From positions 19,696 to 83,695 of the forward strand of contig JAYZHP010000081.1 of the NCBI GenBank assembly GCA_036166415.1: a stretch of DNA of 64,000 bases, in the 5' to 3' direction. The DNA comes from TMED108 sp036166415. GTDB taxonomy: Bacteria; Fidelibacterota; Marinisomatia; Marinisomatales; TCS55. Of the stretch, positions 43,101 through 51,463 are shown piece after piece. Each line of letters opens with the position of its first letter. Position 1 is the first letter of the stretch. The position numbers were made by a program, and so were the translations under genes. Under the pieces are notes generated by a model. The model had not been told where the DNA came from. It searched no databases and saw only the letters and a program-made list of their open reading frames with translations.

Positions 43101-43236
43101 GATACTTTTTCCATGGTCGATTATAGTCATCTGCAAATGTAATAATCCAAAAAGCGGTAAACAGTAAGCTAGATATAGCAAACCACTTATTGAGTTTCAA
43201 TACATTATAATATCTTTCTTCTTGGTTAATCGGCAT
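40195..43236 (-). CDS. Membrane-anchored octaheme c-type cytochrome of the Rieske/cytochrome b complex
   Basis: A 1013-residue protein. One membrane helix (about 18-35) is followed by a long, charged coiled-coil region (about 45-205) and then eight CxxCH heme sites at about Cys259, 301, 356, 384, 490, 628, 757-760 and 886. The repeated cytochrome c units end in methionine motifs such as PGTKMP (544-549, 932-937) and KSRMPHF. It follows the split cytochrome b genes and would take the place of cytochrome c1/f as electron acceptor. The C-terminus ends EEEDDWGDDDW, almost the same as the end of oxidase subunit II. It is much larger than a normal c1 (about 250 residues). Heme attachment is in the periplasm. 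Confidence 0.9.
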   Translation of the reverse strand: MPINQEERYYNVLKLNKWFAISSLLFTAFWIITFADDYNRPWKKYQYEFRKLEIENVKQKLTNQELILSENSDYQNLLSELEKRQTELVNQSDKVERIQAQINDLDATLYQSNQDYQFAKADFDAAKYTLEESQFGHGDLEKAKKNYNRLKKKTDAAFLIAEKNQSLVDSLDQELKVINSFIKQTNDALYAIGSEKQLLERQLSKLDPEAMTFANKIANIVRDVPVIDFIDPYYEVKQTVVNDLEDDLVYMGMPKVDRCITCHVGIDKKGFEDAPQPYTTHPRLEEFVGGSSPHPTSEYGCTTCHAGRGRGTDFISAGHMPKNEEQAKDWHDKYGWEALHYWGNKMLPTQYAEAGCFKCHSDNMPIKGAEKLSLGMSTFEKAGCYTCHSMDRWGEDYPKAGPSLYKVASKTTKDWTYRWIMEPRAFRHNTWMPHFFKKGNNSSPKDLLRTEQEVLAMTEYLFAKSSKYDKSNNQIGDPENGALLVSSLGCMGCHQIQPEADPSYEPSLQNLRKEQGPNLIGIGSKTNAKWLFNWLKNPYSYHPGTKMPNLRLTDQEASDITSYLIADKSEKFDSTPVPSVNENILNEISSDFLSQLNSTIQVKNLLEDMTIKEKLVYSGENLIGHYGCYSCHNIQGFEDKKPIGIALNHEGSKLISKLDFGFWHDEIPHTKWDWFYNKIDQPEKFDLIPNEDHSVGIKELKPLEKSRMPHFGLERKEIESLVTLIMGLVKDEIPQTKLPEKSPTYLAIAKGEQFIHTNNCLGCHKLDGEGGAIWPSVAEWIKVVADETNSEDMSIVQSFSPPLLNTQGRKTQPQWLLDWFKDISMVRPHLQVRMPSFDYTDEEWNKVISYFQYKDGQDLKYEDAHQFVMNSSSFKAGERVAEMGACNNCHFYGSEKPKQAALTWAPNLTLTKERLRPEWLVEWFINPQDVMPGTKMPAPYIPTEEPINSIREVWGRDVAKISTDSTLLYKALIDWMWGMGGKQDVSDIVRRHLNSEGYGFIIEEEDDWGDDDW

Positions 43237-43247
43237 ATATCAATAAA

Positions 43248-44366
43248 TTAAAAATTGAAAAAGAACTCAGGCATCGAAATAATATATTTTAGGTTAAAGA
43301 ACCAGCGAAGATACATTTTTACAGGGAGTAATGCACCAAAAAGCATCAACACTACAAAAATAGTATATCTGGCACTACCTAGCCTATCGTAAAAACTTTT
43401 TAATAGCGTCTTTGCAAGCAAAGGAGGCAAGACAGCAAAAATAATAAATACTATAAATAGGCCTGGCGCTTCTCTCAGTAAAATATTAGATGGTAGACCA
43501 GTATTAAGCCATTTAACATAAAAAAGTTCGGATAGATTAACATTGGTTAGAGCCTCAAGTCTATGGGGGTCCCAGTACTCAAATGGGCCAAAAAATCCCC
43601 AATTCGGACCTCTTAAAAACGTACCAATAACGATTAAAACATTCCACAATACAAGCCATCCAAAAAGATAGATTGAAACAGAAAGCATCCTATTTTTGTA
43701 ACTAAAATAGCCCGAGCCATTTGGATCAGAATCAATATAGGGGATTGCCATTAAACCAATAATAATAAATGTAGGTAACACGACACCAGCATACCATGGG
43801 TCAAAATATACAAGCATTTCCTGTAGGCCTAAAAAATACCAGGGAGCTTTTGCTGGGTTTGGAGATTCGGATGGATTGGCTGGCTGTTCTAATGGAGCTG
43901 GTAGTCCAATTGACCAAATCAACATGAATGCAGAAAATAAAATCAATGAGATAAGCTCTACATATACTAAATCCGGCCAAACAAGTACCTTGTCATTAGG
44001 AGCTTCATAATGCTCATCAACAGGTTTTCCTTGATCAATAAGCTTATCATTTTTATAAGCTTGATGCATACTTAGCCAAGTAAAAAATATCAATAAAATA
44101 ATAAGGCCCGATATTGGAACATTATCAGGTTTTAAAACAATTTTCTTAAAATTATCATCACCAAGTCCAAATATAAAAAAGGCAATTGTAACTGATGTCA
44201 TTACAATTAAACCTTTCATCGTCCATAGCTTATCTAGCCCAAGTTTTTTGTGGATCTTATAAAACCAATTTGAAGGTGGAAAAACAAAAGGGAATCCTAC
44301 AATAACCGCAGTAACCAGTATAGTAGGATTAGAAATATAATTGATTAATGACTTAAAACCTTCCAT
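43248..44366 (-). CDS. Cytochrome b C-terminal subunit (subunit IV-like)
   Basis: A 372-residue integral protein with about eight helices that carries the C-terminal half of a split cytochrome b. The quinol-site region is represented by NPAKAPWYFLGLQEMLVYFDPWYAG, where a PxWY-type motif lies in the ef loop position, and IPYIDSDPNGSGYFSYKNR follows. The N-terminal 120 residues add extra helices before the conserved part. Gene order Rieske, cytochrome b, this gene, octaheme cytochrome matches bc-type complexes of Marinimicrobia, Ignavibacteria and related groups. The gap to the cytochrome b6-like gene is 5 bases. Confidence 0.87.
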   Translation of the reverse strand: MEGFKSLINYISNPTILVTAVIVGFPFVFPPSNWFYKIHKKLGLDKLWTMKGLIVMTSVTIAFFIFGLGDDNFKKIVLKPDNVPISGLIILLIFFTWLSMHQAYKNDKLIDQGKPVDEHYEAPNDKVLVWPDLVYVELISLILFSAFMLIWSIGLPAPLEQPANPSESPNPAKAPWYFLGLQEMLVYFDPWYAGVVLPTFIIIGLMAIPYIDSDPNGSGYFSYKNRMLSVSIYLFGWLVLWNVLIVIGTFLRGPNWGFFGPFEYWDPHRLEALTNVNLSELFYVKWLNTGLPSNILLREAPGLFIVFIIFAVLPPLLAKTLLKSFYDRLGSARYTIFVVLMLFGALLPVKMYLRWFFNLKYIISMPEFFFNF

Positions 44367-44371
44367 AGCAT

Positions 44372-45160
44372 TTAAACTGGAGTAGAGATACCCCCGTCTT
44401 TACGTATTCTCCAAAAATGAACAGCCATGAATATCATAATAATAAATGGTAGACCTATGCAATGAAGAACATAAAATCTTAACAGCGTTGCTTCACCTAA
44501 AAATCTACCGCCAATCAATCCAAACCTTGCATCACTTGCCTTTGTAATAAAATTGATATCTCCAATAGCAAGCAATGATGATCCTGGACCTTCTGCTCCT
44601 AGAAAAGGGGTTGCTCCTGCCATATTTGAGCCAACTGCAATAGCCCATATTGCTAATTGATCCCAAGGAAGTAAGTATCCGGTAAAACTTAATAGTAATG
44701 TCAAAACAAGCAGAATGACACCAACCGCCCAATTGAATTCCCTTGGTGGTTTATATGATCCTGTCATAAATACTCTAAACATATGCAACCACACAGTAAT
44801 TACCATAGCATGCGCACCCCATCTATGAATTTCTCGCATTATTCCAAATGGAACCTGTTCAGTCAAATCCATAATATCAGTATATGCGTATTCAATTGTG
44901 GGCCTATAATAGAACATCAAAAGTATTCCAGAGATTGTCAAAATTAGAAAAATAAAAAATGATAACCCTCCCATGCACCAAGTGAATTTGAGTTTAACAG
45001 CATGTTTAGGTAGTCGAACGGGGTGCAAATGAAGAAATACAGAGTTTAGCACAATCATCATTCGCTGACGTCTGGTTTTTGGCGTACCTCCTCCACGGAA
45101 TATAGATTTCCAAATTTGCCCTTGTGCTATTCTTTCAAATATATTTTTCTTATCAGACAT
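44372..45160 (-). CDS. Cytochrome b N-terminal (b6-like) subunit
   Basis: A 262-residue, four-helix di-heme protein that carries electrons across the membrane from quinol. Heme b ligand pairs are His112/His126 (EIHRWGAH ... WLHMFRVFMTG), 14 residues apart, and His233/His248 (YVLHCIG ... AVHFWRIRKDGG), 15 apart. FTGYLLPWDQLAIWA marks the Qo region. The split b6-like form with separate subunit IV resembles cytochrome b6f or bc of Firmicutes more than the fused mitochondrial type. It begins 1 base after the Rieske stop. Confidence 0.93.
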   Translation of the reverse strand: MSDKKNIFERIAQGQIWKSIFRGGGTPKTRRQRMMIVLNSVFLHLHPVRLPKHAVKLKFTWCMGGLSFFIFLILTISGILLMFYYRPTIEYAYTDIMDLTEQVPFGIMREIHRWGAHAMVITVWLHMFRVFMTGSYKPPREFNWAVGVILLVLTLLLSFTGYLLPWDQLAIWAIAVGSNMAGATPFLGAEGPGSSLLAIGDINFITKASDARFGLIGGRFLGEATLLRFYVLHCIGLPFIIMIFMAVHFWRIRKDGGISTPV

Positions 45161-45161
45161 A

Positions 45162-45734
45162 TTATACCTTCAAAAATGATTCTGGATCATTCCATTGACC
45201 TTTTTCCTGTTGATATTTTTGCGTCTTATCAACAATAATTTGCCCATCATCGGCAAGAGTTATCTTAAATCTTTCTAAAGGCCTTGGTGCCGGACCTTCA
45301 AAATGAATACCAGTAACACGAAAACCACTTCCATGGCAGGGGCATTTAAATTTTCTTGCAGAAGGTTGCCAATTTGGAGTACAACCCAAATGAGTACAGG
45401 TGGTTGATAATACATAAATTCCTTCATCATTTCTTACCATCCAAACTCCATATTTTTCTTTCCATCTAAGATCAACTTCACCAACCGTATAATCATCAGG
45501 GTATCCAGCTCTAAATGTTTGGACTGGCTCAAAAAGGACATTAGGAAAAAAGAATCTAAGCATCATAGTAAAAAACCCACCGGTGGCAGCGACAAATGCA
45601 ATCCAACCCAAAGAAAGCCAGGAAAAAAATGTACGGCGATCTATACTAGATTTATTTTCAACCTTATTCAATGCTGCAGGTGGTGGAGACTTTGGGCTTA
45701 TTGTCGAAGTTTTTTTGTTTGATTTTTCTGACAT
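45162..45734 (-). CDS. Rieske iron-sulfur protein
   Basis: A 190-residue subunit that moves electrons from quinol to the c-type cytochrome. Its [2Fe-2S] ligands are in CTHLGC (113-118) and CPCHGSGF (131-138). The N-terminus has DRRTFFSWLSLGW, a twin-arginine-like signal anchor with the helix at about 36-60. It is followed at once by the cytochrome b genes and preceded by a HEAT-repeat gene, 12 bases away. Confidence 0.95.
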   Translation of the reverse strand: MSEKSNKKTSTISPKSPPPAALNKVENKSSIDRRTFFSWLSLGWIAFVAATGGFFTMMLRFFFPNVLFEPVQTFRAGYPDDYTVGEVDLRWKEKYGVWMVRNDEGIYVLSTTCTHLGCTPNWQPSARKFKCPCHGSGFRVTGIHFEGPAPRPLERFKITLADDGQIIVDKTQKYQQEKGQWNDPESFLKV

Positions 45735-45746
45735 CTATGTAAACAC

Positions 45747-46604
45747 TTAGATAATATATTTCTCAAGCGCTATTCTAGCAGCTTCTCTAATTTTTAAGTT
45801 TGAATCCTCATTCTTAAGAAATTCTAATTTAGATTTAAGTTCCTGATTTTGAATAAAATGTGAAACACTAATTACAACCAAGATAACCTGTACTTTTTCT
45901 TTTTCATCTATATTGGGAAATGAATTTAAATACTTTCTATCTAAGAGGTCTAATAAAATCGTTCTTGCGGTTGAATCTTTTTGCTTGGCCAATCCTATGG
46001 CTGCATCCCACCTAACATTGGGTTCGATATCTGTTAACATCTTTTTAAGATAAGGAACAACATTTTGCCCGCCGATCTTACCAAGAGCTATAACGCTATG
46101 AAGGCGAACTTGCGGATCTGGCTCATCAAGCAGCTCGGTTAATGGCTCAATGGCTTCAGTGCTTCCAATATTTCCTAATGCAAAAGCACACGCCTGAACA
46201 ACGCCTATATCAGAGCTTTGTATCGCATCAATCAAAGTTGGTACATAGCGTTCATCTTTAGTTGCTCCCATAGCAATTGCTAGATACTGGCGAATTCGCT
46301 CATCTCTATCATTAGATGAATATTCAAAAGTTGCAATCAATTCATTAGCAAAAAGATCATCTTTGGGTATCATTTTAGGATTTGATAGCATTTTTGAAAG
46401 CTCAAAAGCCCCTTGCCATCTTTTGGTCGTGCCGCCAATTTTTACATCCTCAAGATAGTCTCGAGCGGAGTTTGGCTCAGTAGTCATTATTCGAATCACC
46501 AAAAAAATTATTACAGCAAAAATTGCAATAACCAATGGGACAACAAAAAAACTATGAATAACTACCTTGAGAATTGATTTTTCTTCAGATTGAGATTCGT
46601 GCAT
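45747..46604 (-). CDS. HEAT-repeat membrane-anchored protein of the Rieske/cytochrome b operon
   Basis: A 285-residue protein with one N-terminal helix (VVIHSFFVVPLVIAIFAVIIFLVIRI, about 10-35) and a periplasmic part made of PBS-lyase/HEAT repeats: DERYVPTLIDAIQSSDIGVVQACAFALGNIG, EAIEPLTELLDEPDPQVRLHSVIALGKIG and NVVPYLKKMLTDIEPNVRWDAAIGLAKQ. No catalytic motif is present. It leads the operon, so it may be a scaffold or assembly factor for the complex (inference). Its start lies 16 bases from the tRNA-Leu 3' end. Confidence 0.85.
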   Translation of the reverse strand: MHESQSEEKSILKVVIHSFFVVPLVIAIFAVIIFLVIRIMTTEPNSARDYLEDVKIGGTTKRWQGAFELSKMLSNPKMIPKDDLFANELIATFEYSSNDRDERIRQYLAIAMGATKDERYVPTLIDAIQSSDIGVVQACAFALGNIGSTEAIEPLTELLDEPDPQVRLHSVIALGKIGGQNVVPYLKKMLTDIEPNVRWDAAIGLAKQKDSTARTILLDLLDRKYLNSFPNIDEKEKVQVILVVISVSHFIQNQELKSKLEFLKNEDSNLKIREAARIALEKYII

Positions 46605-46619
46605 AACAATAATTCAAAG

Positions 46620-46701
46620 TGCCGCGGAAAGGACTCGAACCTTCACGCCATAAGGCACTGGTTCCTAAGACCAGCGTGTCTACCAATTCCACCACCGCGG
46701 C
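46620..46701 (-). tRNA. tRNA-Leu, anticodon UAG
   Basis: The acceptor arms GCCGCGG and CCGCGGC pair fully, with discriminator A. The anticodon stem-loop is CTGGT-CTTAGGA-ACCAG, giving anticodon TAG (CUN leucine codons). The long variable arm (GTGCCTTATGGCGT) and GGTTCGAGTCC T-arm fit a class II leucine tRNA. CCA is not encoded. Confidence 0.96.
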
Positions 46702-46756
46702 TTACATTAATTTTATATCCTGTATTGAATTATATAAATTACGAAGTTTGACCAGC

Positions 46757-46789
46757 TTAAAGAAATAGTTAAGTAGTTTATTTCTTTAA
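46757..46789 (-). terminator. Possible terminator hairpin overlapping the end of the Cys/Met PLP-enzyme gene
   Basis: Perfect 11-base arms TTAAAGAAATA and TATTTCTTTAA surround an 11-base loop. The right arm covers the TAA of the upstream-coded (minus-strand) gene. It is AT-rich with one G-C pair, and no T-run follows, so termination would be weak. It sits between that gene and the tRNA-Leu. Confidence 0.45.
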
Positions 46790-47955
46790 CTTAGTGCGTC
46801 AGCTAAATCTGTTCTAAGATCACTGAAATCTTCAATACCAATAGAAAGGCGAATTAGGGATTCTGTGATTCCCATCTCTAATTTAGTGCTCTCTGGAACC
46901 GCAGCATGCGTCATAAAGTAAGGTATGCAAACTAAACTCTCTACACTCCCTAAGCTTTCAGCCAATTGGAAAATTTCAATTTTCTTTAAAAATTCATCTC
47001 TAGTATTGACGTTTCCAACATCAATTGAAAGCATGGCTCCGTACACTACATCGCCATTAGGGCTCAATTGTTGTTTAGTCGCTATATCATGCTGAGGATG
47101 AGATTTCAGTCCCGGATAAATAGTTTTATGAATATTTGTAAGAGTCGATAGCCACTTTGCAAGTTCAAGGGCATTATCTGATGCTTTCTGATAACGAAGC
47201 GCTAAAGTCTTAGTTGACCTAAGAGTAATCCAATTATCAAAAGGACTAGGAACGCCACCGGTTGCCTTAAGCATAAATTGCAATCGCTCATGCAATTCAT
47301 CATCATTAGTTGTCAATACGCCTCCAAGAATATCTGAGTGTCCAGACAATGATTTTGTTGAACTCTGCATCGCAATATCCGCACCAATCTCAAGTGGCCT
47401 TTGACCATATGGACTCATGAATGTATTGTCAACGCTTAGCAGGACATTCTTGCTTTTACAAATTTTTGCTGTTTCCTCAATATCACATAACTCAAGAAGA
47501 GGATTGGTTGGGCTCTCAACATGAACAAGCTTTGTGTTTTCTTTAATTCTTTTATTAATATTCTGAGGGTCTCTAGTATCTATCCATTCAAAATCTATGC
47601 CTTGGCGACTCAAGACATTCATTGCCATTCGATATGTACCACCATAAGTATTTCTTGAAACTAATATATGATCATCTTTATCAAATAATTGGAAAAGCGC
47701 TGTTGTAGCAGCCATTCCCGAACTATAACATACTGCATAATTTGAACCTTCAAGCGCAGCAAGGTTTTCTTCTAGTCGACTACGCGTGGGGTTAGAAACG
47801 CGTGAATAATCATGACCGCGATTTTGACCTACGCCATCCTGCTTAAAGGTTGATGTTAAATGAATTGGGGGGGCTACAGAACCATGTTCCTTATTGGCCT
47901 TATTTCCAATATGGATTGATTTTGTTGCAAAGCCCCATTTTGACTTTTTAGACAT
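46786..47955 (-). CDS. metB: Cystathionine gamma-synthase/lyase-type PLP enzyme
   Basis: A 389-residue fold-type I enzyme of the Cys/Met metabolism family. YSRVSNPTRSRLEENLAALEG, YSSGMAATTALFQL, VESPTNPLLELCDI and the Schiff-base lysine in MQSSTKSLSGHSDILGG are present. Members act as cystathionine gamma-synthase, gamma- or beta-lyase, or methionine gamma-lyase. The sequence alone does not separate them, so the gene symbol is a best guess. Its start is 5 bases after secA. Confidence 0.83.
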   Translation of the reverse strand: MSKKSKWGFATKSIHIGNKANKEHGSVAPPIHLTSTFKQDGVGQNRGHDYSRVSNPTRSRLEENLAALEGSNYAVCYSSGMAATTALFQLFDKDDHILVSRNTYGGTYRMAMNVLSRQGIDFEWIDTRDPQNINKRIKENTKLVHVESPTNPLLELCDIEETAKICKSKNVLLSVDNTFMSPYGQRPLEIGADIAMQSSTKSLSGHSDILGGVLTTNDDELHERLQFMLKATGGVPSPFDNWITLRSTKTLALRYQKASDNALELAKWLSTLTNIHKTIYPGLKSHPQHDIATKQQLSPNGDVVYGAMLSIDVGNVNTRDEFLKKIEIFQLAESLGSVESLVCIPYFMTHAAVPESTKLEMGITESLIRLSIGIEDFSDLRTDLADALS

Positions 47956-47960
47956 AATTT

Positions 47961-50900
47961 TTATACCTTTGTATAACCTTGATTTAAATAATGCTGAAGC
48001 TTTTTGAATTTCACTTCAATTTGTTTTCCGCTTGGACTTACTAATTTAATTTTTTCATTTCTTCCTATTTTTTCATCTACCTTAACTGGTGATTTCAGTG
48101 CACTGGATGAATTAGCGGCTTGCTCTTGCAATGATGGGGTATTAAGCCCCATTCCCTGTGATTCATCATGTCTTACCTGAATATTTGAAGTATTATCTCT
48201 AAGATTACTTGGCCTTGAATCGATACCTTGTATTTGAGTCCTATAAAGACGCTTAACCGTTTCCGATGTCGTATCAACCATCATCTGTTGAAACATTTGA
48301 AATCCTTCTGATTTGTATTCAAGAAGTGGATTTTTCTGACCGTAGGCTCTTAGATTAATTCCTTCTCGTAGCTGATCCATCGCATATAAGTGATCTTTCC
48401 ATTTTTCATCTATAGTACGTAAGGAAATAAACTTTTCGAAACCTCTCAATATATCAGGCTCAATAAGAGATTCTCTAGTAGAATACACCTCGCTTGCCTT
48501 GCTGGTAATGTAATTTTTTACATCATCAATCCCAACATCATCGCTATCAATATGTTCTTGAACAGCTTCCAAGCTTACATCAACTAATAAATGCGAAGAA
48601 ATATTTTGCTTTAAATTGCTCCAATCCCAACTTTGAACATTTGTTTCTTCTAGCTTTTCAAGTTCATCTTCAACAAAATCGGTGATCATGTCATCAATGA
48701 TTTCTGAAATATCATTATCATTTAATGCATGTTTTCTAATATTATAGACTACTTGCCGTTGTTGGTTCATCACATCATCATATTCTAATAAATGCTTTCT
48801 GATACCAAAATTCCTTTGCTCAACTTTTTTCTGCGCATTCTCAATAGCTCTGGTAACCATCTTTGCAGTTATAACTTCTCCTTCTTCAGCTCCAAGTCGA
48901 TCCATCACAGCTGCAATTCTCTCACTGTTAAATAATCTCATTAAGTCATCTTCAAGAGATAAATAAAAAACACTTGAACCGGCATCGCCTTGTCGCCCAG
49001 ATCTTCCTCTAAGCTGGAGATCAATCCTTCTTGATTCATGCCTTTCAGTTCCAATGATATGCAATCCGCCAAGGTCTTTAACTCCCTGTCCTAATTTGAT
49101 ATCTGTCCCGCGACCCGCCATATTGGTTGCTATTGTTACAGCTCCTTTTTGACCTGCCCTTGCAACGATTTCTGCTTCACTTTGGTGCTGTTTGGCATTT
49201 AATACATTATGGGGGATTCCTTTCCGTTTTAACATTCTAGATAATAATTCAGAAGCTTCAACAGAGATGGTACCAACCAAGGTTGGCTGTCCTTCGTTAG
49301 ACCTTAAAGCAATCTCTTCTACGACAGCATTATACTTCTCTCTTTTAGTCTTATAGATTAAATCATTACGATCATCGCGAATTACAGGTTGATGCGTAGG
49401 TATCACGACAACTTCTAAATTATAGATCGATCCAAACTCTTCAGCTTCGGTTTCAGCTGTACCAGTCATTCCGGCTAACTTATCATACATTCTAAAATAA
49501 TTTTGGATAGTAATTGTTGCTAAAGTCTGAGTTTCGCGCTCTACCTTTACATTTTCTTTTGTTTCCAATGCCTGATGCAGGCCATCGCTATATCTTCTAC
49601 CTGATAATACCCTACCGGTAAATTCATCAACAATTTGAACCTTGCTATCTTGCACAACATATTCTACGTCTTTCTCATAAAGTGTATATGCGCGTAATAG
49701 CTGGCTCATATTATGAATTTTTCCTGATCTTTCAGCGTGGGTTTGATAGGCAGATTCTTTATCTTTATCTTTTTCTATTTTGGTGAGTGCTTCATTAGTG
49801 TCAATATCATGTAAAATCTCGCCAAGGTCTGGAATAATAAATACCTCTGGTTTATTTGGGGCTAAAACATTTCTTCCCTTATCGGTTATATCAATAACAT
49901 GGGTTTTTTCATCAATACTATAATATAAATCATCATCAACCTCATGAAGTTTTTTATCTCTCATAAACTCAGATTCGACCTGATGGGCAAGTTTTTTTGT
50001 GCCTGACTCTTGAAAAATTTTCATTACCCGGGGATGCTTTGGAGCTCCTCTTAGGGCCTGTAGTAACTTGTATCCAGCTTCACTGTCTTTATTTTCATCG
50101 ATTAATAACTGGGCTTCTTTAACAATTTGAGCAACTAATTCATTTTGTTTTCGTACTAAATTTTGAATAAGGGGTTTCAATTCACTAAATGTTGTATCAA
50201 CAGGAGCGTCAACTGCACCTGAAATAATTAATGGAGTTCTTGCTTCATCAATTAATACTGAATCAACTTCATCAACAATCGCATAAGCATATTCGCGCTG
50301 AACCTGATCTTCTTTTTGCAGGGACATATTATCTCTCAAATAATCAAAGCCAAATTCGTTATTTGTACCATAGGTAATATTACAATTATAGTTTTTTCTT
50401 CTTTCATCGGGTGACATATTGTTAAGAATGAATCCCACGGTCAACCCCAGACGTTTATAAACCTCACCCATCCATTCCGCATCTCGTTGAGCTAAATAAT
50501 CATTTACTGTAATTAAATGTACCCCTCTACCTGTAAGGGCATTTAAAAATATTGGGAAAGCTGCGACCAGAGTTTTTCCTTCACCAGTTTTCATTTCTGC
50601 AACATTCCCACGATGCAAAATGATACCTCCTATGATTTGAACATCATAAGGTACCATATCCCAACTCAGTTCACGCCCAACAACATTCCAGCTTGTCCCA
50701 CACATCCTTCTACAGGTTTCTTTAACCATAGAAAAGGCTTCAGGTAAGATAGAATCAAGTTTTTTATGCTCACTAAGTAAAACAAACTTTCTCGCTTCCT
50801 CTTTATCGCTAATTTCATCTTTAGCTTTAGCCTCCGCTTCTTTTCGAGCAGTGAGAATTTCATCCATTAATTCTGTAGTGCGTTGTCTTATTTCATCATC

Positions 50901-51017
50901 GGATTTATTTTTTATTTTTTCAGCCAATTGATTTACTTCATCAACTATTGGGTAGAGCGATTTTATCTCGCGATCAGATCGTGTCCCAAAAATTTTATTA
51001 ATTAAATTAATAATCAT
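47961..51017 (-). CDS. secA: Preprotein translocase ATPase SecA
   Basis: A 1018-residue motor that drives Sec export. Walker A region MKTGEGKTLVAAFP, the VDEVDSVLIDEARTPL helicase motif, GTAETEAEEF, VTIATNMAGRGTDI and LRGRSGRQGDAGSS are all present. About 120 residues are added between motifs (roughly 270-390), as in Bacteroidetes SecA. Unlike most SecA proteins, the C-terminus lacks the CxCxSGxxxxxCCH zinc/SecB motif. After IGRN it continues EKIKLVSPSGKQIEVKFKK. It overlaps nusB by 4 bases. Confidence 0.97.
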   Translation of the reverse strand: MIINLINKIFGTRSDREIKSLYPIVDEVNQLAEKIKNKSDDEIRQRTTELMDEILTARKEAEAKAKDEISDKEEARKFVLLSEHKKLDSILPEAFSMVKETCRRMCGTSWNVVGRELSWDMVPYDVQIIGGIILHRGNVAEMKTGEGKTLVAAFPIFLNALTGRGVHLITVNDYLAQRDAEWMGEVYKRLGLTVGFILNNMSPDERRKNYNCNITYGTNNEFGFDYLRDNMSLQKEDQVQREYAYAIVDEVDSVLIDEARTPLIISGAVDAPVDTTFSELKPLIQNLVRKQNELVAQIVKEAQLLIDENKDSEAGYKLLQALRGAPKHPRVMKIFQESGTKKLAHQVESEFMRDKKLHEVDDDLYYSIDEKTHVIDITDKGRNVLAPNKPEVFIIPDLGEILHDIDTNEALTKIEKDKDKESAYQTHAERSGKIHNMSQLLRAYTLYEKDVEYVVQDSKVQIVDEFTGRVLSGRRYSDGLHQALETKENVKVERETQTLATITIQNYFRMYDKLAGMTGTAETEAEEFGSIYNLEVVVIPTHQPVIRDDRNDLIYKTKREKYNAVVEEIALRSNEGQPTLVGTISVEASELLSRMLKRKGIPHNVLNAKQHQSEAEIVARAGQKGAVTIATNMAGRGTDIKLGQGVKDLGGLHIIGTERHESRRIDLQLRGRSGRQGDAGSSVFYLSLEDDLMRLFNSERIAAVMDRLGAEEGEVITAKMVTRAIENAQKKVEQRNFGIRKHLLEYDDVMNQQRQVVYNIRKHALNDNDISEIIDDMITDFVEDELEKLEETNVQSWDWSNLKQNISSHLLVDVSLEAVQEHIDSDDVGIDDVKNYITSKASEVYSTRESLIEPDILRGFEKFISLRTIDEKWKDHLYAMDQLREGINLRAYGQKNPLLEYKSEGFQMFQQMMVDTTSETVKRLYRTQIQGIDSRPSNLRDNTSNIQVRHDESQGMGLNTPSLQEQAANSSSALKSPVKVDEKIGRNEKIKLVSPSGKQIEVKFKKLQHYLNQGYTKV

Positions 51018-51454
51018 AATGCCAATTTATCTTTTTCTTGAGATGCTGATTTATAAACACTATCTAAAACTCCATTTACAAAAGCTGAGCTTTCTTCAGT
51101 GCTATATTCCTTTGCTATTTCTATAGCTTCAGAAATAGATACCTTAGGGGGGATGTTTTCAACAAAAAAAATCTCGCTTATTGCGACCACTAATAATAAA
51201 CGATCTAAAAGTGCAACTCTTTCAAATTCCCAATTGTTGAGTCGGGACTTAATTTGACTTTCACACCAATCTCTATTTTTTAAACAAATTTCAAAAAGCT
51301 CTGTGATGAAAATATTTATTTTCTCATCACGAACTTCGCGCTCTATAATATCTTTGAGTGTTTTAGTCTGATTTTCGCCTCCAACTTCAAGCGCATAAAG
51401 AGCCTGAAGAACTGCTTCTCTTCCAGAGCGCCTAGATTGTTTAATTGAAGTCAT
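51014..51454 (-). CDS. nusB: Transcription antitermination protein NusB
   Basis: A 146-residue helical RNA-binding factor for rRNA antitermination. RSGREAVLQALYALEVGG at the N-terminus and VAISEIFFVENIPPKVSISEAIEIAKEYSTEESSAFVNGVLD at the C-terminus are standard NusB. It overlaps the secA start by 4 bases and lies 9 bases after ilvE. Confidence 0.95.
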   Translation of the reverse strand: MTSIKQSRRSGREAVLQALYALEVGGENQTKTLKDIIEREVRDEKINIFITELFEICLKNRDWCESQIKSRLNNWEFERVALLDRLLLVVAISEIFFVENIPPKVSISEAIEIAKEYSTEESSAFVNGVLDSVYKSASQEKDKLAL

Positions 51455-51463
51455 AAAAGATAA

